A DNA stretch of 64,000 nt from Pseudomonadales bacterium (GTDB lineage Bacteria; Pseudomonadota; Gammaproteobacteria; Pseudomonadales; Halieaceae): assembly GCA_024234735.1 (NCBI GenBank), contig JACKNV010000005.1, positions 199,420 to 263,419 of the forward strand, in the 5' to 3' direction. The translations under genes were made by a program, and so were the position numbers. The first letter of the stretch is position 1. The number at the start of each line of letters is the position of its first letter. Shown here in pieces: positions 35,085 to 43,590 of the stretch. The notes below the pieces were generated by a model that did not search any database, was not told the origin of the DNA, and saw only the letters and a program-made list of their open reading frames with translations.

Positions 35085-36560
35085 TCAGGTACCGCAAAAA
35101 GTCTGGTGCACTACCTGCTCCGGGCGCGGCGGCGTGGCGAAGCGGCGCAGCTCGCCCCGATAGGAAAAGGGTTCGACAAGCACCTCCAGCAGGGCATGGA
35201 AGGGCGCGAAGTCGCCGCCTTCCACGGCGGCCTGCAGCGCCTCTTCCACCAGGTGATTGCGGGGTATGAACACCGGGTTGGCGCGGTACATGGCCAGCTG
35301 GCGCTGCTCGCTGGGGGTGGTTTCCGTGGCCAGCCGCTGGCGCCACCTTTGCAGCCAGGGCTCGAGCGCCGGCGGCAAGTCGAACAGCTCCGTCACCGGT
35401 TGGGCCCCCGCCGGGTTGGCCAGATCCGCGAGGTGGCGGAAACACAGGGTAAAATCCGAGTGCTCCCGCGCCATAAGCTCCAGCAGTTCCTCCACCAGGG
35501 CGCCGTCATCCTGGCGCCACTGGCCAAGCCCGAGTTTGGCCGCCATGCCCGTGTGGTAGGCCTCCTGGAACTGCCCGGGGAACGCGTCCACCGCCTGCTG
35601 TGCCAGGGCCACTGCCCGCTCCTGGTCCGGGTGCAGCAGCGGCAACAGGGCCTGGGCCAGGGCGGCCAGGTTCCAGTGGGCGATCCCCGGCTGGTTGCGG
35701 TAGGCATAGCGGCCGCCGTGGTCTATGGAGCTGAGCACCCTGGCCGGGTCGAAGTCGTCCATGAAGGCGCAGGGCCCGTAGTCGATGGTCTCCCCGGAGA
35801 GCAGCATGTTGTCGGTATTCATGACGCCGTGGATGAAGCCCAGCAGCTGCCAGCGCGCCACCAGTTGCGCCTGGGCGCCGATCACCCGTTGCAGCAGGGC
35901 CAGCGGCCGGTTGTCGGCGTCCAGGGCTTCGGGGTAATGTCGTGCCAGGGTGTGCTCCACCAGCAGCTGCAGGGCCTCGGCATCCTGTCTGGCGGCGAAG
36001 AACTGGAAAGTGCCGATGCGGATATGGCTTCTGGCGACCCTGGCGAGTACCGCGCCTGGCACAAACGTTTCCCTGGCGACCTGTTCGCCGGTGGTCACGG
36101 CCGCCAGGGCGCGGGTGGTGGGCAGCCCCATGGCGAACATGGCTTCGCTCACCAGATATTCGCGCAGTACCGCCCCCAGGGGCGCCCGGCCGTCCCCGCC
36201 GCGGGAATAGGGTGTGGGGCCGGAGCCCTTCAGCTGGACGTCGTAGCGCAGCCCGTCGCGGCCCAGCACTTCGCCGAGCAGGACGGCCCGCCCGTCCCCC
36301 AACTGGGGGTTGTAGCTACCGAACTGGTGGCCGGCATAAACCGTGGCAATGGGCTCCGCCCCGGGGGGGATAACGTTGCCGGCGACCACCGCCGTGCCCT
36401 CGGGCGAGGCCAGCCACCGTGGGTCGATCCCCAGTAATTCAGCCAGGGCTGTATTGACCCTGATGGGGCCCGGTGCGGCCACCGCCACAGGGTCGCAGCG
36501 CGAGTAGAGACGGGACGGCAGCCGCGCATAGCTGTTATCGAAGGTGACAGGCGCCGACAT
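35085..36560 (-). CDS. selO: Protein adenylyltransferase SelO
   Basis: A 491-aa pseudokinase-fold AMPylator (YdiU/UPF0061) that transfers AMP from ATP to protein hydroxyls and is tied to redox stress. It shows AGHQFGSYNPQLGDGRA, LKGSGPTPYSRGGDGRA, the HGVMNTDNM catalytic loop and DYGPCAFMDDFD. The C-terminus ends TFCGT, so the conserved redox Cys (Sec in animals) is present at the third-last position. The ATG at 36560 lies 2 bp after the stop of the dehydrogenase gene, giving an operon. Confidence 0.93.
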   Translation of the reverse strand: MSAPVTFDNSYARLPSRLYSRCDPVAVAAPGPIRVNTALAELLGIDPRWLASPEGTAVVAGNVIPPGAEPIATVYAGHQFGSYNPQLGDGRAVLLGEVLGRDGLRYDVQLKGSGPTPYSRGGDGRAPLGAVLREYLVSEAMFAMGLPTTRALAAVTTGEQVARETFVPGAVLARVARSHIRIGTFQFFAARQDAEALQLLVEHTLARHYPEALDADNRPLALLQRVIGAQAQLVARWQLLGFIHGVMNTDNMLLSGETIDYGPCAFMDDFDPARVLSSIDHGGRYAYRNQPGIAHWNLAALAQALLPLLHPDQERAVALAQQAVDAFPGQFQEAYHTGMAAKLGLGQWRQDDGALVEELLELMAREHSDFTLCFRHLADLANPAGAQPVTELFDLPPALEPWLQRWRQRLATETTPSEQRQLAMYRANPVFIPRNHLVEEALQAAVEGGDFAPFHALLEVLVEPFSYRGELRRFATPPRPEQVVHQTFCGT

Positions 36561-36562
36561 GG

Positions 36563-37696
36563 TCAGTAGCCGGCCCGCATATCGACCACGTTCAGCAGTG
36601 GCTCCCCGGCCACGTAACGGCGCAGGTTTTCCACGGCGATCAGCGCCACCCGCCCCCAGCTGTTGGTACCGGCACCGGACACGTGGGGCGTGATGATGAC
36701 GTTCTCCATCTGCCACAACTTGCTGTCGGCCGGCAGTGGCTCCGGGTCGGTCACGTCCAGCCCTGCCCCGTACAGTCGCCCCGACTGCAGGGCGGCCAGC
36801 AGGGCGTCGGTGTCGGTGCTGGCGCCGCGCCCCACGCTGATAAAAATCGCGCCCGGCTTGAGCGCCTGGAAAAACGCCGCGTTGAACACCCCGGTGGTGG
36901 CTGCAGTCAGGGGCAGGGCGTTGACCACCACGTCCGCCTGGGCCGCCAACTTGTGCAACTCGTCCGCCAGGCCTACGTAGTCCACGTAGTCGGGCCCCTC
37001 CCGCGAGGAGTTGCGGGTAGCGATCACCCGCATTCCCAGGCCGTGGGCGCGCCAGGCCACCTCGGTGCCGATGCCCCCCAGGCCCACCACCAGCAGGGTC
37101 TTGCCCTGCAGCTCGCCGAACCCCGCCTCGTTGGCGGGAGCCCGGTCCCAGCGGCTTTGCACCTGGCCGCGCTGGTAGGCCGGCAGGCGCGCGGCAATGG
37201 CCATCAGCATGGCCATGCTGTGCTCGGCGATGGCGGGGCCCATCAGGCGCTTGCTGTTGGTAAAGACCCTGCCGTCGATCTGCGCGGGGGGCAGCCCGCT
37301 GCAGCCGTCCACGCCGACGGTGTAGCTGTGCAGCCACAGCAGGCGGGGCGAGGCCTGATCCAGGGTCTGCCTTGTGCACAGGCTGATAACCGCGTCGGCG
37401 CCCTGCAACAGCTCGGCGGAGGGGGCCATGCCCGGCGATCGGTCCAGTACCAGCTCCGTGTCCCCGGCCGCGGCCTGCAGCATCTGCTCCAGTTGTGGCA
37501 TGCGTGCGGCCATGCCCTCGGGCAGGCTTACCACCACCCGGCGCGGCGCCCAGCCCGGCATGTCCCGCATGGGCGTGGCCTGCTTCTGCAGGGCAAAGTC
37601 GTGGATGACCTGGTCGGCGCCGGGTATCGCCTGAGCAGCCGCGGGCGCGGTATACAGGCCGGTGAGCAGCAGAATGAGGGGGACTAGGTAGTGCAT
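36563..37696 (-). CDS. D-2-hydroxyacid dehydrogenase with Sec signal peptide
   Basis: A 377-aa protein. The first ~22 residues are a typical Sec signal peptide (LVPLILLLTG core, AAAQA end). The mature part is a D-isomer-specific 2-hydroxyacid dehydrogenase, with VVGLGGIGTE for NAD, the catalytic Arg in SVGRGAS, Glu in DVTDPEP and His in TPHVSG. A secreted NAD enzyme is unusual. SelO follows 2 bp downstream. Substrate unknown. Confidence 0.82.
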   Translation of the reverse strand: MHYLVPLILLLTGLYTAPAAAQAIPGADQVIHDFALQKQATPMRDMPGWAPRRVVVSLPEGMAARMPQLEQMLQAAAGDTELVLDRSPGMAPSAELLQGADAVISLCTRQTLDQASPRLLWLHSYTVGVDGCSGLPPAQIDGRVFTNSKRLMGPAIAEHSMAMLMAIAARLPAYQRGQVQSRWDRAPANEAGFGELQGKTLLVVGLGGIGTEVAWRAHGLGMRVIATRNSSREGPDYVDYVGLADELHKLAAQADVVVNALPLTAATTGVFNAAFFQALKPGAIFISVGRGASTDTDALLAALQSGRLYGAGLDVTDPEPLPADSKLWQMENVIITPHVSGAGTNSWGRVALIAVENLRRYVAGEPLLNVVDMRAGY

Positions 37697-37895
37697 GGCG
37701 GGCTCTCGAGACGTCGGTTACACGGGTGGGCGGGCATCGCAGCTAGCAGCATAGGCATTTTCATCGCTGTTTACGAGTTGGCCGCCGTCGTGGGTCATCG
37801 CCGGCGTGGCCGGCTCGGCGGTATTCGAAGTACTGGATTTACCGTATCCGCCCTTGCTACGCTGCCGTGCCGAAACGACGACGAGGATGGCGCCG

Positions 37896-39767
37896 ATGAC
37901 TGCCGCAACCTGGGACACCCTGATCCGTAACGCACTGGTATTCGATGGTAGCGGCGGCCCCCCACAGCAGCAGGACCTGGCGCTCAAGGACGGCCGGGTG
38001 GCTGCCAGGGGGCAGGCGCTGCCCCCCTCCCAGGCGACCCGGGTGATCGACGGGCAGGGCAGGTGGTTGCTGCCGGGGCTGCTGGACATCCATACCCACC
38101 TCGACTTGGAGGTGGACCTGGAGCCGGGCCTGCCCGAGGTGGTGCGCCACGGCACTACCACGGTGCTGGTGGGCAACTGCAGCCTGGGTACCAGCTTTGG
38201 CCAACAGCTGGCGGGTGAGCAGAACCCGATCGTGGACTGTTTCACCCGGGTGGAGAACATTCCCAAGTCGGTGCTGCAAAAATGCGTCGAGGCGGTGACC
38301 TGGAGCGATACCGCAGACTACCTGGACCATTTCGAGCAGATACCCCTGGGCCCGAACATCGGCGCCTTCGTGCCCCATTCCATGCTGCGGGTGGAGGCGA
38401 TGGGCCTGGAGGGCAGCATCAGCCGCGAGCCCAGCGAGGCGGAGCTGGCGAAAATGGAACAGCTGCTGGGCCAGGCGATGGACCAGGGCTACCTGGGTAT
38501 GAGCACCGATGGCCTGCCGTTCCACTACCTGGCCAACGCCCCCCACACCGACAAGCGCATCCCCACCCAGTTCGCCAGTTTTGGCGAGATGAAGCGCCTG
38601 CTCAAGGTGGTGCGCGACCGGGGCCGGGTGTGGCAGACCACGCCCATACTGGAAAACCGGGCCAAGGCGTTTTTCTACTTCCTGCTGACCAGCGGCCGCC
38701 TGTTCGGCAAAACCCTGAAGACCTCGGCCCTGTCCGCGGTGCGTTTCGTGCTGGCCCCCGACGCTTCGCGGGTCTTCCTGGGGTTTGCCGGGCTGGTCAA
38801 CAGCCGCCTGTTCAAGGGCGATATGCACTTCCAGGCGCTGGGCACCAATTTTCGCATCTGGTCGGACGGCATCGTCAGCCCGCTGTTCGAGGAGCTGCCG
38901 TCCACCAGCGAACTCATCGCCAAAGAGTACGATGACGTGGCCGGGCGTCTGGCCTTGCTCAACGACCCGGACTTCATCGCCCGCTTCCGCGCCGACTGGC
39001 ACCACGGCCGCCGCGGCCGCAACCTGGCCCACCTGAAGGCGCGCCTGGGCCTGCCCGATATCCTGGTGGTGCGCGAGTTGGAGCGCATGATCTTCGACGG
39101 CGCCCCGGTGGCCGACTGGGAGGGCGAGAGCCTGCAGGATGTCTACGACCGTCTGCAGCGCTACCAGCGCGGGCTGGCCGGGGCGCCCCGCTCGGATGCC
39201 GAGCGCGAGGCTTTCGACGCCTTCCCCCGTCCCACTGTCGACGATGCCGAGTTCATGCTGCACATGATGCGCGCCTACGACAAGGGCTTCCGCTTCTGGG
39301 TCGACGTGGCCAACAAGGACAGGGAGGGCGTGCTGCCCCTGCTTTTGCACAGGAACACCCTGCCCGGTTTCAATGACTCCGGCGCCCACATCACCAATAT
39401 GGCGTTCTTCGACGGTAACCTGATGTCTCTCAAGCTGGCGGCCCAGGATTCCCTGGAAACCGTGAGCGCCATGGTGAAACGCCTGACCAGCGAGCCGGCG
39501 GCCTTTTTCGGCCTGGATGTGGGTACGCTCGACATCGGCGCCCAGGCGGACATCGTGCTGCTGGACCCCGAGGCCCTGGGTCGCTGGGATGACAACGCCA
39601 GCCGTCAGTACATCTACCGGGAGCTGTTCCAGCACAAGCAGCTGGTCAGTCGCTCGGACGGGGTGGTGACCCACGTACTCATCCGCGGCGAGCCGGTGTG
39701 GGAGGAGGGCGACTTCACCGCCGCGCTGGGCACGCAGACCCTGGGGCGCGCCCTGCGGGCTGCCTGA
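37896..39767 (+). CDS. N-acyl-D-amino-acid deacylase/D-aminoacylase family amidohydrolase
   Basis: A 623-aa metal-dependent amidohydrolase. The N-terminal beta-sandwich is followed by the metal motif DIHTHLD at about residue 62, VGNCSLG, and the C-terminal NDSGAH segment, as in the D-aminoacylase branch. It would hydrolyse N-acyl-D-amino acids or related amides. ATG at 37896 has GAGG at 8-bp spacing; ATG at 37887 is too close to it. No signal peptide, so cytosolic. Confidence 0.82.
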   Translation: MTAATWDTLIRNALVFDGSGGPPQQQDLALKDGRVAARGQALPPSQATRVIDGQGRWLLPGLLDIHTHLDLEVDLEPGLPEVVRHGTTTVLVGNCSLGTSFGQQLAGEQNPIVDCFTRVENIPKSVLQKCVEAVTWSDTADYLDHFEQIPLGPNIGAFVPHSMLRVEAMGLEGSISREPSEAELAKMEQLLGQAMDQGYLGMSTDGLPFHYLANAPHTDKRIPTQFASFGEMKRLLKVVRDRGRVWQTTPILENRAKAFFYFLLTSGRLFGKTLKTSALSAVRFVLAPDASRVFLGFAGLVNSRLFKGDMHFQALGTNFRIWSDGIVSPLFEELPSTSELIAKEYDDVAGRLALLNDPDFIARFRADWHHGRRGRNLAHLKARLGLPDILVVRELERMIFDGAPVADWEGESLQDVYDRLQRYQRGLAGAPRSDAEREAFDAFPRPTVDDAEFMLHMMRAYDKGFRFWVDVANKDREGVLPLLLHRNTLPGFNDSGAHITNMAFFDGNLMSLKLAAQDSLETVSAMVKRLTSEPAAFFGLDVGTLDIGAQADIVLLDPEALGRWDDNASRQYIYRELFQHKQLVSRSDGVVTHVLIRGEPVWEEGDFTAALGTQTLGRALRAA

Positions 39768-39815
39768 CGGACACCTGGCAACCGGCCTGATGTCAGTTCC
39801 CCGCCGTGGAGTAGC

Positions 39816-39821
39816 TATACT
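39816..39821 (+). promoter_or_regulatory. Possible -10 element upstream of copA leader
   Basis: TATACT, 34 bp upstream of the small ORF. No convincing -35 or CueR-type palindrome is visible, so this is only a candidate. Confidence 0.3.
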
Positions 39822-39855
39822 CTGTGCTATCGATCCGCTACAGCTGGAGGCAGTG

Positions 39856-39912
39856 ATGAAACTGGTTCAGGATAGAACCGTGGAGAACATTCCGGAGGGG
39901 GCCGCCCAGTGA
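39856..39912 (+). CDS. 18-codon upstream ORF coupled to copA
   Basis: An ATG with a strong GGAGG five bases upstream opens an 18-residue peptide, [18 protein letters not shown], whose TGA overlaps the GTG start of the copper ATPase (GTGA). This layout suggests translational coupling. The peptide has no Cys, His or extra Met, so it is not an obvious metal sensor. It may be a decayed gene end or a leader peptide. Confidence 0.45.
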   Translation: MKLVQDRTVENIPEGAAQ

Positions 39913-42161
39913 CCGCCGCTGCAATATCGGCCCGCCAGCAGACCCTGGCCGTGGAGGGCGCCGGCTGCGCCAGCTGCGTCAGCAAGATCGAGCAGGCGCT
40001 GGCGGCCGTGCCCGGGGTCGAGCGCGCCGAGATGAATTTTGCCGATCGCACCGTGGCGGTAAGCGGCAGCGCCGGCAGTGAACAGCTGATAGCGGCCATC
40101 GAGCGGGCCGGTTACAACGCCCGGGCAATGGCGGATGTCCCCGATGAGCAAGCCCTGGACGACAAGACGGCCGCCGACCAGACCTATTACCGGCGCCTGC
40201 TGGTAAAAATGGCGGTGGCCCTCGGGGTAGGGGTGCCGCTGATGGCCTGGGGACTGCTGGGAGGCGCCATGACGGTGACCACCGGCGGCGAGCGCCTGGC
40301 CTGGCTGGCCGTGGGGCTGGCAACCCTGGGGGTGATGGCTTTTTCGGGCCGCCACTTTTACGTCGGCGCCTGGCGGACGCTGGCCAATCATACCGCCAAC
40401 ATGGACACACTGATCGCCCTGGGCACCGGCACCGCCTGGCTCTATTCCATGGTGGTGGTGTGCCTGCCCGGCTACCTGCCGGAGGTGGCGCGGCATGTGT
40501 ACTTCGAGGCCACCGCCATGATTATCGGCCTGGTCAACCTGGGCCTGGCCCTGGAGTTGCGGGCCCGCGGCAAGACCTCGGAGGCGATCAGGCGCCTGAT
40601 CGGCCTGCAGGCCCGCACCGCGCGGGTGCTGCGCGACGGCAAGGAGCTGGATATCGCCATCGAGCAGGTGCTGCGCGGCGACCTGGTGCGGGTGCGCCCG
40701 GGCGAGAAGATCCCGGTGGACGGTCAGGTGAGCGAAGGCCGCTCGGCGGTGGACGAATCCATGCTCACCGGCGAGCCCATGCCGGTGGAAAAAGCCGCCG
40801 GCGACGAGGTGGTGGCCGGGACGTTGAACAAGAGCGGATCCATCGTGTTTCGCGCCACCCGGGTGGGCCGGGACACGGCGCTGGCGCGGATTATAGCCAT
40901 GGTCAGGCGGGCGCAGAACTCCAAGCCGCCCATCGGGCGCCTGGCGGACGTGATCGCGGCCTATTTCGTGCCAACGGTGATGATCATCGCCGTGCTCAGC
41001 GCCCTTGCCTGGCTGAACTTCGGGCCACAGCCGGCGCTGGCCTTTGCCATCGTGTCGGCCACCACTGTGCTGATTATCGCCTGCCCCTGTGCGCTGGGCC
41101 TGGCCACCCCCATGTCGGTGATGGTCGGGGTCGGCAAGGCCGCCGAGGCGGGTGTGCTGATTCGCAACGGCGAGGCGTTGCAGACGGCCTCGAAGCTCAC
41201 CGCCATGATTCTGGACAAGACCGGCACGGTCACCGAGGGGGCGCCGCGGGTGACGGATGTCATCGCCACCGGCGAGCTGGGCGAGGACGAAATAATGCAG
41301 CTGGCTGCCGGCCTCGAGGCGGGCTCCGAGCACCCGCTGGCAGTGGCGATCCTGGAGAGCGCGGCGCAGCGCGGCGTAAGCCCCGACCGGGTATCCGGTT
41401 TCAATGCCCTGGCCGGTCGCGGGGTGGAGGCGCAGCTGGCTGGGCGCCGGCTGTTGCTGGGCAATGACAAGTTGATGGCTGAGCGCGGAATCGACTGCAG
41501 TGCCCGCGCCGACGTCGCCCGGGAACTGGCGGCGAAAGCGAGGACGCCGATGTATTTTGCGGTGGACGGTACGCTGGCGGCGATCATCGCCGTGGCCGAT
41601 CCGATCAAGGCGGACTCCGCGGCGGCCATCAGGCGGCTGCGGGACAACGGCCTGCGGGTGGTGATGCTCACCGGCGATAACCAGGCCACTGCCCGGGCGG
41701 TCGCCGGGCAGGTCGGCATCACCGAGTTTTATGCCGAGGTGCTGCCCGAGGACAAGGCCGCCAAGGTCGCCGAACTGCAGGCCCAGGGGGAGCTGGTGGG
41801 TATGACCGGCGACGGCATCAACGACGCCCCGGCCCTGGCCCTGGCCAATGTCGGCTTCGCCATCGGCACCGGCACCGACGTGGCCATCGAGAGCGCCGAC
41901 ATCACCCTGATGCGCGGCTCCCTGCACGGCCTCGCGGACGCCATCGCGGTGAGCAGGGCCACGCTGGCGAACATCCGCCAGAACCTGTTTGGTGCCTTCA
42001 TATACAATATAGCCGGCATTCCGGTGGCGGCGGGCGTGCTGTATCCGTTTTTCGGTGTGCTGCTGAGCCCGGTGATCGCCGGTGGGGCCATGGCCTTTTC
42101 CTCCCTGACCGTGGTCAGCAACGCCAACCGTTTGCGCCTGTTCAGGCCGCAGGAGCAATAG
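39909..42161 (+). CDS. copA: Copper-exporting P1B-type ATPase
   Basis: A 750-aa inner-membrane pump that exports Cu(I) with ATP. One N-terminal heavy-metal domain has GCASC (Cys20, Cys23). Eight TM helices are expected, with the ion-binding CPC at 392-394 ([12 protein letters not shown]), the phosphorylated DKTGT at 436-440, TGEP in the actuator domain, the SEHPLA motif, TGDGINDAP, and YN and MSS-type residues in the last helices. It starts with GTG, preceded by GGAGGGG, and is followed 3 bp later by the cupredoxin gene. Confidence 0.93.
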   Translation: MTAAAISARQQTLAVEGAGCASCVSKIEQALAAVPGVERAEMNFADRTVAVSGSAGSEQLIAAIERAGYNARAMADVPDEQALDDKTAADQTYYRRLLVKMAVALGVGVPLMAWGLLGGAMTVTTGGERLAWLAVGLATLGVMAFSGRHFYVGAWRTLANHTANMDTLIALGTGTAWLYSMVVVCLPGYLPEVARHVYFEATAMIIGLVNLGLALELRARGKTSEAIRRLIGLQARTARVLRDGKELDIAIEQVLRGDLVRVRPGEKIPVDGQVSEGRSAVDESMLTGEPMPVEKAAGDEVVAGTLNKSGSIVFRATRVGRDTALARIIAMVRRAQNSKPPIGRLADVIAAYFVPTVMIIAVLSALAWLNFGPQPALAFAIVSATTVLIIACPCALGLATPMSVMVGVGKAAEAGVLIRNGEALQTASKLTAMILDKTGTVTEGAPRVTDVIATGELGEDEIMQLAAGLEAGSEHPLAVAILESAAQRGVSPDRVSGFNALAGRGVEAQLAGRRLLLGNDKLMAERGIDCSARADVARELAAKARTPMYFAVDGTLAAIIAVADPIKADSAAAIRRLRDNGLRVVMLTGDNQATARAVAGQVGITEFYAEVLPEDKAAKVAELQAQGELVGMTGDGINDAPALALANVGFAIGTGTDVAIESADITLMRGSLHGLADAIAVSRATLANIRQNLFGAFIYNIAGIPVAAGVLYPFFGVLLSPVIAGGAMAFSSLTVVSNANRLRLFRPQEQ

Positions 42162-42164
42162 GGC

Positions 42165-42518
42165 GTGTGGTTGGTCAATCTGTGTGGCCTGGCCCTCATC
42201 GCCCTGATCGTGTGGTGGTTCTGGCTGTACCGGCCTCCCGAGGCGGCGTCCCTGGAGGAATTACCGGAGATTGTCGTCGATAACGGCACCTACCAGCCGG
42301 CGCGCCTGCGGGTCGCGGCGGATACTCCCGTCACCTTGCGTTTCCTGCGGCGCGATGAATCGCCCTGCGCCGAAACGGTCATCTTTCCTGGCCTCGATCT
42401 CAGCGCCGCGCTACCGCTGGGCAAGCCCGTGACCCTGCAATTGCCGCCGCTGCAACCGGGCGAGTACGAATTTCACTGCCAGATGCAGATGTACCGGGGT
42501 GTGCTGCAGGCGGGGTAA
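42165..42518 (+). CDS. Membrane-anchored cupredoxin-domain protein
   Basis: A 117-aa protein with one N-terminal TM helix (about 4-22), leaving a single small beta-barrel in the periplasm. Likely copper ligands are Cys68, His104, Cys105, Met107 and Met109 in the C-terminal EFHCQMQMYRG loop, the pattern of Cupredoxin_1 proteins beside copper ATPases. It probably accepts or buffers copper handed out by CopA. GTG start, GGAG upstream, 3 bp after copA. Confidence 0.8.
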   Translation: MWLVNLCGLALIALIVWWFWLYRPPEAASLEELPEIVVDNGTYQPARLRVAADTPVTLRFLRRDESPCAETVIFPGLDLSAALPLGKPVTLQLPPLQPGEYEFHCQMQMYRGVLQAG

Positions 42519-42550
42519 GCGGTCATCGGGCTGCTGCATCGAGGGATGAG

Positions 42551-43033
42551 ATGTCAACTCGCATGATCAAGGTAATACCGGCCAGCGACACAGAGTATGA
42601 TCTAGCATTTGCGACGATGCGGGAGAACATGATCGCGTACCATGAAAAGTATGAATTACCGTGGAATCAGGATTGGTTAGACAGAAACTTCCGACATAAG
42701 GAAAACTATTCGGTTTTCAGTTCCACAGGCTGGATTGGTTTTCTCTCGCTTGAATGGCGCAACAGCGATCTGTTCATTCATACACTGCAGCTGACCAGGC
42801 GGGCACAGGGCAGCGTGTATGGCGCTAGAGTCTATGAATGGATGGTGGAGCAGATGAAGCTGAAGGGAATAGAAAAAATAACCTGTAAGACGTTTCGTGG
42901 TTCTTCGATGCTTGGTCTTTATAAGCGAATGGGGTTTTCCGAAGTGGCGCAGGAAAAGTATCTGGTCACGCTTGAGATGCGCCCTGGCGAGCATAAACCA
43001 TTGGGGCGTGCATACCGTTCGCCTCGGTTGTAG
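42551..43033 (+). CDS. GNAT family N-acetyltransferase
   Basis: A 160-aa protein with a GNAT fold: a Gln/Arg-rich acetyl-CoA pyrophosphate region (QLTRRAQGSVYGARVYEWM) near 87-105 and the final KTFRGSSMLGLYKRMGF motif B. Substrate unknown. It is clearly richer in A/T than its neighbours, with codons such as ATA, AGA and TTA otherwise rare here, suggesting recent acquisition. The ATG at 42551 follows GAGGG. Confidence 0.75.
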   Translation: MSTRMIKVIPASDTEYDLAFATMRENMIAYHEKYELPWNQDWLDRNFRHKENYSVFSSTGWIGFLSLEWRNSDLFIHTLQLTRRAQGSVYGARVYEWMVEQMKLKGIEKITCKTFRGSSMLGLYKRMGFSEVAQEKYLVTLEMRPGEHKPLGRAYRSPRL

Positions 43034-43053
43034 GGCATTAACGGGCGCTACCC

Positions 43054-43250
43054 ATGCTCTACACCCTCTGCTACTCCACGCCTTCCGATAAAGACCGTGA
43101 ATCCATTCGTTCCTTCAGGCGCGAGCATGCCCCCCCTTTCGCGACGTAAACGAATCACTCTGTATTGCCGGCACGTTGGAGAGCGCTACTGTCTGTGCGT
43201 ATGACGGTACAAAGATTGTAGACCTTGAGCTGTTCAAATTTGAAACTTGA
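43054..43250 (+). pseudogene. Frameshifted small ORF (C7 homopolymer), unknown family
   Basis: An ATG at 43054 opens a frame (MLYTLCYSTPSDKDRESIRS then FRREHAPP) that ends at a stop just past a run of seven C (about 43128-43134). With one more C the frame would continue through a coherent segment ending VDLELFKFET and stop at 43250, about 65 residues in total. This is either a decayed gene or a sequencing error in the homopolymer. I do not recognise the product. Confidence 0.35.
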
Positions 43251-43326
43251 CAGGGCTGGGAGCCATTGCTCTTATCGTGTACCGGGTCTATTTAGCTATC
43301 CAACAATATACGCATAGGTCGGGAAA

Positions 43327-43503
43327 TTGACTGAAATACGATACGGAGGCTGCGAGTGCGGCGCCATCCGCTTTCGCGCCGCCAGCCTGAAGGACAACTC
43401 GCACGTTTGCCACTGCCGCATGTGCCAAAAGGCTTTGGGCAATTTTTTTGCTGCCCTCGTTGGGGTGCCGCATGTTGATTTTACCCGGACGGCGCTGACG
43501 TAA
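43327..43503 (+). pseudogene. Truncated GFA family protein (glutathione-dependent formaldehyde-activating/CENP-V-like)
   Basis: A 58-codon remnant with the zinc-binding N-terminus of the GFA family: a CECG pair, then CHCRMCQK about 22 residues later, followed by FFAALVGVP. The normal protein is about 130 residues, so the second half is missing; a stop at 43501 ends the frame. TTG at 43327 is the only plausible start. It sits directly before the amidohydrolase gene. Confidence 0.6.
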
Positions 43504-43590
43504 TCCGGCGGTCCAATCGCCAGCATCCGGACCATGAGACAACTGACTGGAACTCTGATGCACAGGCATAACTCGAGTGGAGGTAAAACC

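Noticed and set aside
42519..43590. Integron cassette (attC) around the GNAT gene
   Set aside because: GNAT and GFA genes are common in cassettes, but I see no convincing attC half-site pair (GTTRRRY with inverse) on either side.
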